Notes under the pieces: model-generated
What the model saw: only the letters and a program-made list of their open reading frames with translations
Databases searched by the model: none
What the model was told of the DNA's origin: nothing
Position numbers and translations under genes: made by a program
Source: Elusimicrobiota bacterium
Lineage (GTDB): Bacteria; Elusimicrobiota; Elusimicrobia; UBA1565; UBA9628
Assembly (NCBI GenBank): GCA_016212795.1
Contig: JACRDT010000004.1
Location: 34,994 to 98,993, forward strand
Length of the DNA: 64,000 bases
Direction of reading: 5' to 3'
In this document: positions 24,374-34,300 of the stretch, piece after piece
Layout of the letters: the number at the start of each line of letters is the position of its first letter
How positions within the stretch are numbered: the stretch's first letter is position 1

Positions 24374-26040
24374 AAATAGTCTCTCGGCGCGAGATCCCCG
24401 GGCTGGCGGTCAACTACCTGGCGGACCTGGGCGGCGCCGGCCGCGCGCCCGGTCCCGCGAGGCTCGCGGAGTTCGTCGACACCTTGGAGCCGGGCATCCC
24501 CAAGGCCGAGAAGTGGGTCATGATGATCTCGACCCAGTTCGGCTGCCCGGTGGGCTGCAGCATGTGCGACGGGGGTCTCCTGGGATTCCACGGCAACCTC
24601 ACGGCGGACCAGATGCTGGCCCAGGTGCGGCGCATCGCGGCCGGGAACCCGGCCCTCGACATCGGGACCCATCCCAAGGTGAAGATCCATTTCGCGAGGA
24701 TGGGCGAGCCTTCCTTGAACCCGGCCGTCCTCGACGCGCTGGAGCTGCTCGGCCGGGAGTACCCGCACCAGGGCGTGATGCCGAGCCTCTCGACCGTGGC
24801 GCCCAAGAGCCGGGCGACCGCGCCGTTCTTCGACAGGCTCATCGAGGTCAAGGACCGGCATTTCGGCGGCGGGCGCTTCCAGCTCCAGTTCTCCCTCCAC
24901 GCCGTGGACTCCGGGTCCCGGCGCGGCGTCATCCCCATCCCCACGTGGAGCCTGGATGAGGTCGCGGCCTACGGGCGGCGGTTCGTCCGGCCCGGGGACC
25001 GCAGGATCACGCTGAATTTCGCCCTGGGTCCCGGCGGGACCATCGACGCCGCCGCCCTGGCGGCGGCCTTCGACCCCGCCCTGTTCCTCGTCAAGGTCAC
25101 GCCGATCAACCCGACGAAGGCGGCCGAGGCGTCCGGCTCGGCCAACGTCTGGATGCAGGCGCCGCCGTCCGTCCAATCCCCGGCCGACGAGCTCGTCCGC
25201 CGCGGGTTCAGGGTCATCCTCTCGCCCAGCGCCCAAGAGGAGATCGAGGCGGAGACTTCCTGCGGGCAGCTCTGGTCGGGGGAGTTCAAGACGGCCGCCG
25301 ATGTCGCGCTGGCCAACCGGCGCCGCGAACGGCGTTCTTACGTCAGGCCCTCCACCCTGCCGGCCCGGGCGGCGGCATGGCTGGGAGAGGCCCGGAAAAC
25401 GGGCAGGCGCGAGTTCCCGCTCGAGCCGGGGAGCGCCGCCCTGCTGGTCGTCGACATGCAGGAGTTCTTCCTGAGCCGGCGCTCGCCGGCCTACGCCCCG
25501 CAGGCCCGGGCCGTCCTGCCCAACGTGCGCGCGCTCGTCGAGGCCTTCCGGCGCGCCGGGCGGCCCGCGCTCTTCACGCTCCACGCCCACGAGGATCCCG
25601 CCCGCGACGGGGGCCTCATGACGTGGTGGTGGGACAAGGCGTGCCTGGCGGGCACCCCTGAGGCTTCGGTGTCGCCGGTGCTGGAGCCCGCGAGAGGGGA
25701 GGTGCTGCGCAAGTGCCGCTACAGCGCCTTCACCAACCCTTCGCTGGAGAGGCGCCTGCGCCGCTCCGGCGTGAGCCAGCTGGTCGTCGCCGGGGTCATG
25801 ACCAACCTGTGCGTCGAATCGACGGTGCGCGACGCTTTCGACCTCGGGTTCAAGACGTTCGTCGTCGCGGACGCGACCGCGGCCCACACGGAGGAGCTCC
25901 ACGTCGGGTCGCTCAGGAGCATGGCGCAGGGGTTCTCGGCCGTCCGCCTGACCGCGGCGCTGGCGCGGGAGACGGTGGAGGCCGAGAGAGCGCGCGCCGA
26001 CGAGGATGTTGCGCCGTGCCTTCAAGGGGGGACTCAGTGA
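24370..26040 (+). CDS. Radical SAM (RlmN-like)-isochorismatase-family fusion
   Basis: A 556-residue fusion from TTG 24370. Residues 1-340 are a radical SAM domain: CX3CX2C at Cys59/63/66 (FGCPVGCSMCDGG), MGEPSLNP and LQFSLHAVDSGSRRG, as in RlmN-type enzymes. Residues about 350-556 are an isochorismatase-like cysteine hydrolase: LLVVDMQEFF (Asp), a central Lys (EVLRKCRYSAF) and nucleophile Cys in GVMTNLCVESTVRDAF. I do not know a described enzyme with this order. The start is set by the element-derived SD. It overlaps the next gene by GTGA. Confidence 0.85.
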   Translation: MKIVSRREIPGLAVNYLADLGGAGRAPGPARLAEFVDTLEPGIPKAEKWVMMISTQFGCPVGCSMCDGGLLGFHGNLTADQMLAQVRRIAAGNPALDIGTHPKVKIHFARMGEPSLNPAVLDALELLGREYPHQGVMPSLSTVAPKSRATAPFFDRLIEVKDRHFGGGRFQLQFSLHAVDSGSRRGVIPIPTWSLDEVAAYGRRFVRPGDRRITLNFALGPGGTIDAAALAAAFDPALFLVKVTPINPTKAAEASGSANVWMQAPPSVQSPADELVRRGFRVILSPSAQEEIEAETSCGQLWSGEFKTAADVALANRRRERRSYVRPSTLPARAAAWLGEARKTGRREFPLEPGSAALLVVDMQEFFLSRRSPAYAPQARAVLPNVRALVEAFRRAGRPALFTLHAHEDPARDGGLMTWWWDKACLAGTPEASVSPVLEPARGEVLRKCRYSAFTNPSLERRLRRSGVSQLVVAGVMTNLCVESTVRDAFDLGFKTFVVADATAAHTEELHVGSLRSMAQGFSAVRLTAALARETVEAERARADEDVAPCLQGGTQ

Positions 26041-28001
26041 GGAAAGTGCTGCTGACGAGCATCTGCCGGCCCATCGGGGAACGCTACGGCGACGGCCCGA
26101 GCGTCGGCTACGAGCTGCTGCACGGGCAGGTGACGCGCAGCCAGGGCATCTTCAGCCCGCGGGCCAACCACCTCCAGTACTCCCTCGAGTACATCGCCGA
26201 GAACATCGAGACCCCCGCCGTGGTCCTCCACTACCCCTCCAAGTCCGAGCTCATCGGCGAGCTCGAGAAGGGCTACGACTTCGTGGGCGTCCCGTTCGTG
26301 CTGTCGACCTTCCACCGGATGAAAGAGACCGTCGCCCTGGTCCGCCGGCACGCCCCGGCGAGCAGGATCGTGCTCGGCGGCTACGGCACGGTCCTGGGCC
26401 CGGAAGTCCTCCAGGCCTACGGCGACCACATCTGCCGCGAGGAAGGCGTGGGCTTCATGCGCCGCCTGCTCGGCGAGCCGGAACTCCCCGTCGCCGAGCA
26501 CCGGCATCCCCTGGTCACCAGCCGCATGAAAGTCTTCTCGGTCCCGGTGAGCAACACGGGGCTGATCTTCGGCGGGCTGGGCTGCCCGCACGGGTGCGAC
26601 TTCTGCTGCACCTCGCATTTCTACAAGCGCAAGCACATCCGGCTCCTGCCCACCGGCCGCGACGTCTACGCCGTCATGGAGCGCTACCTCGACCACGACC
26701 CGGCCATGGCCTTCGTCATCCTCGACGAGGACTTCCTCATCAACAAGCAGCGCGCCATGGAGTTCCGGGACTGCGTCATCAAGGGCGGCCGGGCCGTCTC
26801 CCTGTTCGTCTTCGGGAGCGTGAAGGCCCTCAGCCAGTTCGAGGTCTCGGAGCTCCTCGAGATGGGCGTCGACGGCGTCTGGATCGGCTACGAGGGGACG
26901 CGCTCCGGCTACGCCAAGAGGGAAGGCAAGCCCGCCGAGGCTCTCATGGCGGAGCTCCGGGACAACGGGATCATGGTGCTGGCCTCCATGATCCTGGGCT
27001 TCGACTACCAGGACAAGGAGACCATCCGCCGGGAATTCGACGGCCTGATGGCCTTGAAGCCGAGCCTCTCGCAGTTCCTGATCTACGGGCCCACCCCGGG
27101 GACCCCCTTCTACGACCGGGTGGTGGCGGAGAACCGTTTCCGGGAGGAGTTCCGCGACGATCTGGACTCCTATTGCCATAGCGCCTCCGGGTTCACGTGC
27201 ATGGTCAAGCATCCGACCATGAGCTACGAGGACATCGAGTCGCTCCAGCGCTGGTGCTTCGACGAGGACTTTCAAAGGCTGGGGCCGAGCATCTACCGGG
27301 TCGTGGAGACCTACCTGAACGGGTACCGCCGCCACAAGGACTCGCCCAACCCCATCCTCAGGGACAAGGCGGCCCGGTTCGCCGCGGACATCCGCCGCGC
27401 CTACCCCATCTTCCTGGCGGGGCGCCTCCTCGGGCCCAACGCGCGGGTCCGGGACTGGGTCGCCAGGCTCGAGCGCGAGCTCCACGACTGCCTGGGCCGG
27501 CCGACCCTCAAGGAGCGGCTCTTGTCGGCGGCCTCGGTGGGGGCGGCGCTCTGGACGGCGGCGGCGCTCAAGCTCAACGTCATGCAGCACCCCGAGCTCA
27601 CGCGCTCGGCCTACCGCATGCCCCAGGAGGATTGGAAGGACTTCCATCTCTGGGAGTCCCTGCCCAAGAAGCTCTCGTGCCCCGAGTTCGACGTGCGCGT
27701 CGAGCTCGAGCATGCCCGCCGGCGCGTCTGGCTGAGGCTCGAGGGCAAGCTCGCGGGCTCCAACGCGGAGAAGCTCTGGCAGCAGCTCAGCGAGCTCCTG
27801 GCCCAGCGCAAGACCCGCCTGGTGCTGGATTTCAAGAAGCTGCAGGCGTCGGAGGGCCCGGCCGTCGCGGCCTTGAGGGAGAAGCTGGCCGCCTATCGCG
27901 ACCGGGTGCGCCTGGTCATGCCCAAGCTCGCCCACGCCCACCCGGAAGTCCTCATCCTGGCGAAGATCTTCCACCAGTACAAGGCGGGGGGAGGGTTCTA
28001 A
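26037..28001 (+). CDS. B12-binding-type radical SAM protein with C-terminal STAS domain
   Basis: A 654-residue protein starting at GTG (GTGA overlap, purine-rich AAGGGGGGA before it). Residues about 1-160 resemble a cobalamin-binding Rossmann fold (YDFVGVPFVLSTFHRMKETV, IVLGGYGTVLG) though the DXHXXG signature is not seen. The radical SAM core has Cys183/187/190 (GCPHGCDFCC). Residues about 560-654 look like a STAS/anti-sigma antagonist domain (RVWLRLEGKLAGSNAEKLW, LVLDFKKLQASEGPAVAAL). The next gene is a lone receiver, so regulation by partner switching or signalling is plausible. Substrate unknown. Confidence 0.82.
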   Translation: MRKVLLTSICRPIGERYGDGPSVGYELLHGQVTRSQGIFSPRANHLQYSLEYIAENIETPAVVLHYPSKSELIGELEKGYDFVGVPFVLSTFHRMKETVALVRRHAPASRIVLGGYGTVLGPEVLQAYGDHICREEGVGFMRRLLGEPELPVAEHRHPLVTSRMKVFSVPVSNTGLIFGGLGCPHGCDFCCTSHFYKRKHIRLLPTGRDVYAVMERYLDHDPAMAFVILDEDFLINKQRAMEFRDCVIKGGRAVSLFVFGSVKALSQFEVSELLEMGVDGVWIGYEGTRSGYAKREGKPAEALMAELRDNGIMVLASMILGFDYQDKETIRREFDGLMALKPSLSQFLIYGPTPGTPFYDRVVAENRFREEFRDDLDSYCHSASGFTCMVKHPTMSYEDIESLQRWCFDEDFQRLGPSIYRVVETYLNGYRRHKDSPNPILRDKAARFAADIRRAYPIFLAGRLLGPNARVRDWVARLERELHDCLGRPTLKERLLSAASVGAALWTAAALKLNVMQHPELTRSAYRMPQEDWKDFHLWESLPKKLSCPEFDVRVELEHARRRVWLRLEGKLAGSNAEKLWQQLSELLAQRKTRLVLDFKKLQASEGPAVAALREKLAAYRDRVRLVMPKLAHAHPEVLILAKIFHQYKAGGGF

Positions 28002-28002
28002 C

Positions 28003-28380
28003 CTGGCCAAGAGCATCCTCGTCGCCGACGACGACTTCACCGTGCTCCAACTGCTGCTGGAGCATTACCGGGGGCTCGGCTACCGGGTCCATGCCGCGCC
28101 GGACGGCCTGCAGCTCGGGATCATCGCCGCCAACGTCAAGCCAGACCTCATCATCGCCGACATCGTCATGCCCGCCGCCGGCGGCGTGTGCGCCTACGCG
28201 CGGTTGAGGTCCCTGTCGGTCACCGCGTCCGTCCCGGTGATCTTCCTGACGGGCCTTCCCCTCGACGAGGCCGCCAAGATCGTGCCCAAGGGGGAGAACG
28301 TCATGCTCCTGAGCAAGATGGACTCGATCTTCCAGAAGCTCGACGAGGCCGTCCGGTCGATGGTCGGTCCCGCGGAATAA
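28003..28380 (+). CDS. Stand-alone receiver (CheY-like) protein with a CTG start
   Basis: A 125-residue receiver: DDD at 10-12, phosphoacceptor Asp in LIIADIVMP, Thr in IFLTGL, and a switch Lys in LLSKMDS (the usual Lys-Pro is Lys-Met). No ATG, GTG or TTG exists upstream in frame before the conserved N-terminus SILVADDD. CTG at 28003 lies 7 nt after GGGGAGGG, so a CTG start is proposed; GTG at 28042 would delete the acidic pocket. It directly follows the STAS protein and is probably its phospho-switch partner. Confidence 0.8.
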   Translation: MAKSILVADDDFTVLQLLLEHYRGLGYRVHAAPDGLQLGIIAANVKPDLIIADIVMPAAGGVCAYARLRSLSVTASVPVIFLTGLPLDEAAKIVPKGENVMLLSKMDSIFQKLDEAVRSMVGPAE

Positions 28381-28392
28381 CGAGCGGAGACG

Positions 28393-31300
28393 TCAGAACC
28401 GGGCCCCCAGGCTTATCCTGTGGCTGTTGCCCAGGCCCCCGAAGGGGGTCATGGAGTAATCCAGCCCGATCCCGTAGGCCTTGACCCCGAACCCCGCGGC
28501 CAAGCCCGCCAGGTCGTTGGCCTTGGTCGAGCCAGACATCGCCCCGTGGCTCGACGCATAGCCTGCCCTCAACGCCAAGTTCGATCCCAGGCTGTACTCC
28601 GTGCCCATGCCCACCTCCGCTGTCTTGGCGTAGGGCCTGGTCTTGACGTCGAGCCCCAGGGTGACTCCCAGGCCCGGACAGGTGTAGGATGCCATGGATA
28701 CCGCCGCCTGGCTTTGAACTCCCGTGAAGCCCCTCACCCTGCCTTCCACCTTCAGGCTCGCGCCGGCGGACTCGGGGACGGCCACCTCCACGGGGTCGAA
28801 CAAGAAGCCCGTTCCGGGCTCGATGACCGCGTAATACGTGAGCTTGTCGTTCTCGACCCGGCCGACCACCCCGTTGCCCGTCTGCGCAAGCCCCGCTTGG
28901 GAGAGCACCATCCCTTCCAGGGTCTTCAAGGACGCCGTGACCTCGTCCGTCGCCGTGGGAGTCAACCCCTCCGCCACCGCCGTCTTCACCTCCAAAGGCG
29001 CCGAACCCCGGTTGTTGAACCTCACCCGCACCTTGGCCAGAGCTCCACGGATGAGCGACTCCGCGAACGCCTCCACCACGGGACCAACCGGGTCGCGCAC
29101 GGAAAGCGCCATGCTCTTGACCAAGACCGCGGAGGTCCCGTCCTCGCTGGGCAGCCTCACCGAGACTTTCAGGCTGGCCTGCGCCCCCAGGCCCGTGCTC
29201 ACCCAAACCGCGGCAGAGACCTCCCGGCTGCCCCCGGAATCCACGGAGCTGTCCGACGCCTCGGCCCGGCCCGCCGCTTGGCCGTTGGCCGAAAGCTCAA
29301 GAACCGTCGGACCCAGGATCCGGGCCTGCGAATCCTTGTTGATGAGCGAGACCCGGATCGTGTCCGCAAAGCCCCTGGTCAGGGCCTCCTGTCCGTCCAG
29401 CGATATTCCATACCCGGCCAAAGACACGCCTATGGGCGGGACCGTGACCCTGGCCCGCGGCCCCGCCTGCCCCACCCTGTCCACCGCGGCCACCTCGTAG
29501 ACGTGAGCCGCGTCCGCCGAGTAGCCCGGATCGCGGAAGGTCAAGGCGGGCTCCAGGCTGGAGCTGATCCGGTTGCCGTCGCGGTACACCCGGTAGGCCA
29601 GGACGTCGGACTCGGGCTTGGTCCAGGAGAGATCCGCCCCGGCGCCTTCCTCGACGCGAATGGACAAATCCTTCGGCTCCCGCGGCGCGCTGTCCAGGAC
29701 AAACGACACGGACCTCGTGGCCGTGTTCCCGGCGCGGTCCGTGGCGCTGGCAAGCAAAACATAGGACCCGTCCACGTCCACCCTGTCGCCGGAACTGAAC
29801 GCCGCGGCCGTCTGAAGGGTTAGGTTCTCAAGCACATGGCCGGTCGTGAACGGGCTCAAATCCGTGACCGCGATCACGGCCGAGAAGGACGAATGCAGCA
29901 AGGAGCCCTCCTCGACGCCGCTCAGCGCTATTCGCGGCGGGGTCTTGTCGATCGTGAACGCCACGGTCCTCTGCGAGGCATGCCCTCCGGTGTCAGCGGC
30001 CCCGACCAACAGGGTATGGGCTCCCTCGGCGGATACTCCCGATCCGGAGGTGAACGGAGCCCCGTCGAGCGAAGCGGCCAGCGACCCGGCGTCCAGATTG
30101 AGGTCGAAAGCCTGGAAAGAGGGGAACACGTCCTGCCTGTAGAATCCTCCATCGGAAACACCCGTTAGCTCTATCCGGGGGGCCGCGTTCTCGAAGAGGA
30201 TATCGAACTGGTTTGAAAGGCCGCTCTCGTTTCCAGCCGCGTCCTTGGCCGTGACCGCGTAGTAATAAAGGCCGTCCTCCGCGGGCAGGTCGAGGAACGG
30301 CGGGAAGGCGGCTTGGAAGGCTGGCCCGGCGGTTCCAACGATGGGGGAGGTCGCACGAAAGACCCGGAACAGCGAGGCGGCTTCTCCCAGGCCGGGAGCC
30401 CAGCCAAGCTCGATCACGTCCCGGCCATCAACCGTCTTGGTCGAGGCAGCAAGGTCGAACGGCGCCGCTGGGAGAGTCCGGTCGGCCGTCGCGCTCGCGG
30501 CGCTCGTCGGCGGCCCCTCGTTGCCCGCCCAGTCGACGGCCGTGACCTCATAGGAATGTCGCGCTTCAGTCGGGGAATCAAGGAAGCCGGCGCTTGCGTC
30601 CACAGCCGGCGCGACAGACGTCAGCCTCGCCCCATCCCTATAGACGAAGTACCGGGCCGGCCTTTCGCCTGAAGGGGCGCTCCAACCAAGCTCGATGACG
30701 CCGCCGGGCCGGGCAAGGGCCTCGAAGTCGCGCGGCGCAGCGGGGGGAGCCGTGTCGATGACGAAGAACGTCGCTCCGCCGGACAAGGCAGTACTGATGT
30801 TGCCCGCCGAATCCTGGGCCCAATAACCGATATTCGCCTGGCCGTCGCCGGTTCCCGCGGTGATCGAGAGCGACCCGGTCCAAAGATTGCCTGAGCCGGC
30901 GGAAACGAGGCCTATGGGTATCGCCGGCTGGCCGAACGGGGTCACGGATAACGTCGGCGTCGTAACCGCCGGTTCGTCAAGCGACAGACTGATGTCCTGG
31001 GTCCCGGCGGCGGCCAGGCCGCTCGACAGGGCAACGGTCCCGGCAGGCCCCCGCGTGTGTAGAGCGACGGTTCCGCCCTCGATGACGTCGGTGCCGACGT
31101 TGCCCACGAAATCCGAGCCCTGGAACGTGAAGGCCGCGCGGTCCGAATTGATGGAGGCCGCGACCGTGACCGTCCCCTGCCAAAGGGCCGGCTCCATGGC
31201 GGAAAGGCCGACCAGCGCGGGCGTCCGACCCTCGGGCGTGAAGGTAAGGATGGGCGGCGTGGCCAGGACCTCGGACAGGCTCAAATGCACCAGATGCAGC

Positions 31301-34300
31301 CCGGGAACGAGGGGTGCAACGGACTGCGGCAAGAGTATGGAGGCGCTCGGGGCAGCGCGATCTGCCACCGCGGGCGCCGCCTCGGAGAGAACCCCCTCGT
31401 TCATCGCAGCGTCCACGGCCGTGATGCCGTAGAAATACAGCCCGTCCTCGGGTGTCGAGTCAGTGAACTCTTCGGCGCCCACGTCGGCCGCGCGAAGAGC
31501 CAGGCTCGGAGCGCTTCCCGGCGCAAGGCCCGTTTCCTGGGTGCTGCGGTAGACCCGGTAGAAGGCCGGGACCTCGCCCGAAGGCGGGAGCCACGTCAGG
31601 AGGATCCTGCCTGAACCAAGGGCTTGCGCGGTGGGATATTGCGGGACTCCCGGCGGGCCGAAATCCAGGATGACGTTGATCGGGCTGGCTGGCGGGCTGG
31701 ACCCCCTGCGATCCGAGGCCGCGGCCGTGAGCAGGACGGCGCCTTCCGCCGGCAGGAAGACCGCCGCGAGCGTGAATTGCCCTTGGCTGGAGGCCGTCGC
31801 GCCGCCCGCGGCGACGCCGTTCACGAATACGTCGACCTTGACGCCGGGCTCGGCCGTGCCGGCCGCCATGATGACGGCGCTCGACGTCGTGAAGTTCTGG
31901 GCCGGCGACGTGATGACGGGCGAGGCCGGCGGGAAATAGTTGACCATGACCGGCACCGAGGCCGTTGCCGAGTTGCCGCCCGCGTCCGTCGCCCTGACGG
32001 CCAGCGTGTGCGGACCGTCCGAGAAGGCGGAAACGTCGAAGATGATGGAAGACGGCCAAGCCGCCGGGGCGCCTGCCGGGACTCCATCCACCAGCAGGGC
32101 CACCTGGACGATCGCGACGTTGTCGGTCGCGTCGGCCGTCACGGCCCTGGGCCGGGAGATGATCGAGCCTGGGGCGAGGTCGATGGCTGCGATATGGGGC
32201 GGCACGAAATCCAGGACGACATTGTTTGACGGCCCCGAGATGTTTCCGGCCCGGTCTTGGGAGAGGACCATGGCATAGAACGCCTGCGTGGCGCTTCCGG
32301 CTACGGTGAATGCGACGGTCGCTCCCAGGCTCACCGAGCTTGGGATCGTGTAAGACGACGTCTCGGCGTCGAAACCGCCCGTGCTCGACACATAGAGGAT
32401 ATAGCGCGCCACGCCGCTGAAATCATCCTGCGAAGCGGTCCAAGCCAGCTCGGCCTCCAGGCGGTCGGGGTAGGAGGAGACGACGCGCAGATCCTGGATG
32501 GGCGCGGGAGCGAAGAAATCGGCGGCCAATATCACGCCGGCGGATGGCGCGCCTTCAAGGCTCGCGATGTTGACTCCGGCGACCCGGTAGTAGTAGGTGC
32601 CGGACTGGCTGAGGGAATCAATAAGGGAAAGCCCGGAGGTGCTGTAGACAAGCTGGAACGGACCTCCCTCGTTGCCCAAGCTGCGGTAGATATTGAAGGA
32701 AACCGCAGGCACGCCGGTCGCGGCCGGCTCCCAAGAGAGGGCCACAGCGCGGTTCGGGATGTCCAGGACGGCGGCTGCGTTGATAGGCGGGTCCGGCGGC
32801 GCCGGGATCGACACCCAGACCGTTCCGGATGGAGCGCCTTCCAGCCCGTGATCGTTGGTCCCGCTCACCTGATAATAGTAGGTGCCGGGCTGACTGAGAG
32901 AATCCAGGTGGGACGTCCCGGCCGTCATGCGGATGAGTTGGAAAGAACCCGGTTCGCCGGCCGTGCTGCGGTAGACGTTGAAAGAGACCGCCGGGGTTCC
33001 CGTGGAAGCCGGCCGCCACGTCAGGGAGACCGATCTCGCGGGCAGGTCAATGTCGGCCGCAAGGTCCCTCGGCGGCTCGGGCGGCCTGGGCCAGGTGGCT
33101 GTCGAGCCTGTCTGGGAGAAATCCGTTGGAACCTGGTCGCGATTGAAGGCGCGGACCATGGCAAAGTAGGTCGTGCCTGCATCGAGGCCCGTTGACAGGG
33201 CCTCGGTCAGGACAGTCTCGAACGGGGAGGTCGAGAGCAAAGTCTCGAAATCGTCCGTGGACAGGTAGAGCGCGTAGAGGGTCTGCACGGCAGGGTTGCC
33301 GTTGGCCTCCCAGGCCCAGTTGACGCGGTCGATGCCCGTCATGTCGGCTGCCGGCTTGCCGGGCACGGCAGCCAGGGTGGCCAGGGTATAGGGCAGGCAG
33401 GTTCTTGCGCTCTCGCCGTATTCGTTGGAGGCCGAGACGCAGGCAGAGTAGTTGGTGTTGGTCGATAGACCCATCGAAACGTACGAGTTGGTCGAGACCG
33501 CCGCGACCCGGGGGCCTTCGGAAGACTCGTGGACCGTGTAGCCGGCCGCGCCGGCGACCAAGTCCCAAGTCCAGGCCATGGACGAGGTCCCAAGAGCCGA
33601 GCCGTTCAGGTTGGAGGGAGTCCCCGGAAGCAGGGTCTCGGCCGTCGGGCCGGCCCAGGTGAAGTCCACCGTGGAAGGCGGGTCTTGCGCGAGGGTCACG
33701 AAATCTCGGGCTCGAATGTGGAGGCGGTATTGACGGCCGTGCGCCAGATACCCGGCCAGGCCGCCCAGTTGCCAGCCGCCCCCCGCGCCCGTGCTCAGGT
33801 CGGCCGTCCAAGAAAACGCGCTCGGCTTGCCCGAAGCGTCCAACCCGACGCCCCCGTAGAGAGGTGTCGCGGTCGTGGCGATCCAGACCCGTGCCCGCGG
33901 GTCCCACCATTTGCCCGAGGTGAGGTCCTGGGCGGCCATGTCGGCGGACGGTTCGGCTCCTATGTTATCGCTCGTGGTCCCCGCCACGGTCGAAAGGGCC
34001 GTGATCGTGGAGCCCGCGACCGGGAACGTGAAAGCGGCGGCCGGCGGTTCGTTGTCGAGCGCCAGGGAGAAGTCGATGCCCGAAACGCTTCCGCCCTCGG
34101 ATACCGGCGCTTTGGCGTAGTCCTGGTAAATGCCCAGCGCGGTCGCGGGTGTGGGCTGGACCTGCATGTCGCCGGCCAAAGCGCCTACCATGAAGTCGTT
34201 GGGCGCCGGAACCTGCATGGAGTATTCCAGCGTGGTCCCGCCGGTCGAAACATAGGACGCCATGGTGAAGGTGTCCATGCGGAACATGTCGGTCGAGGCG

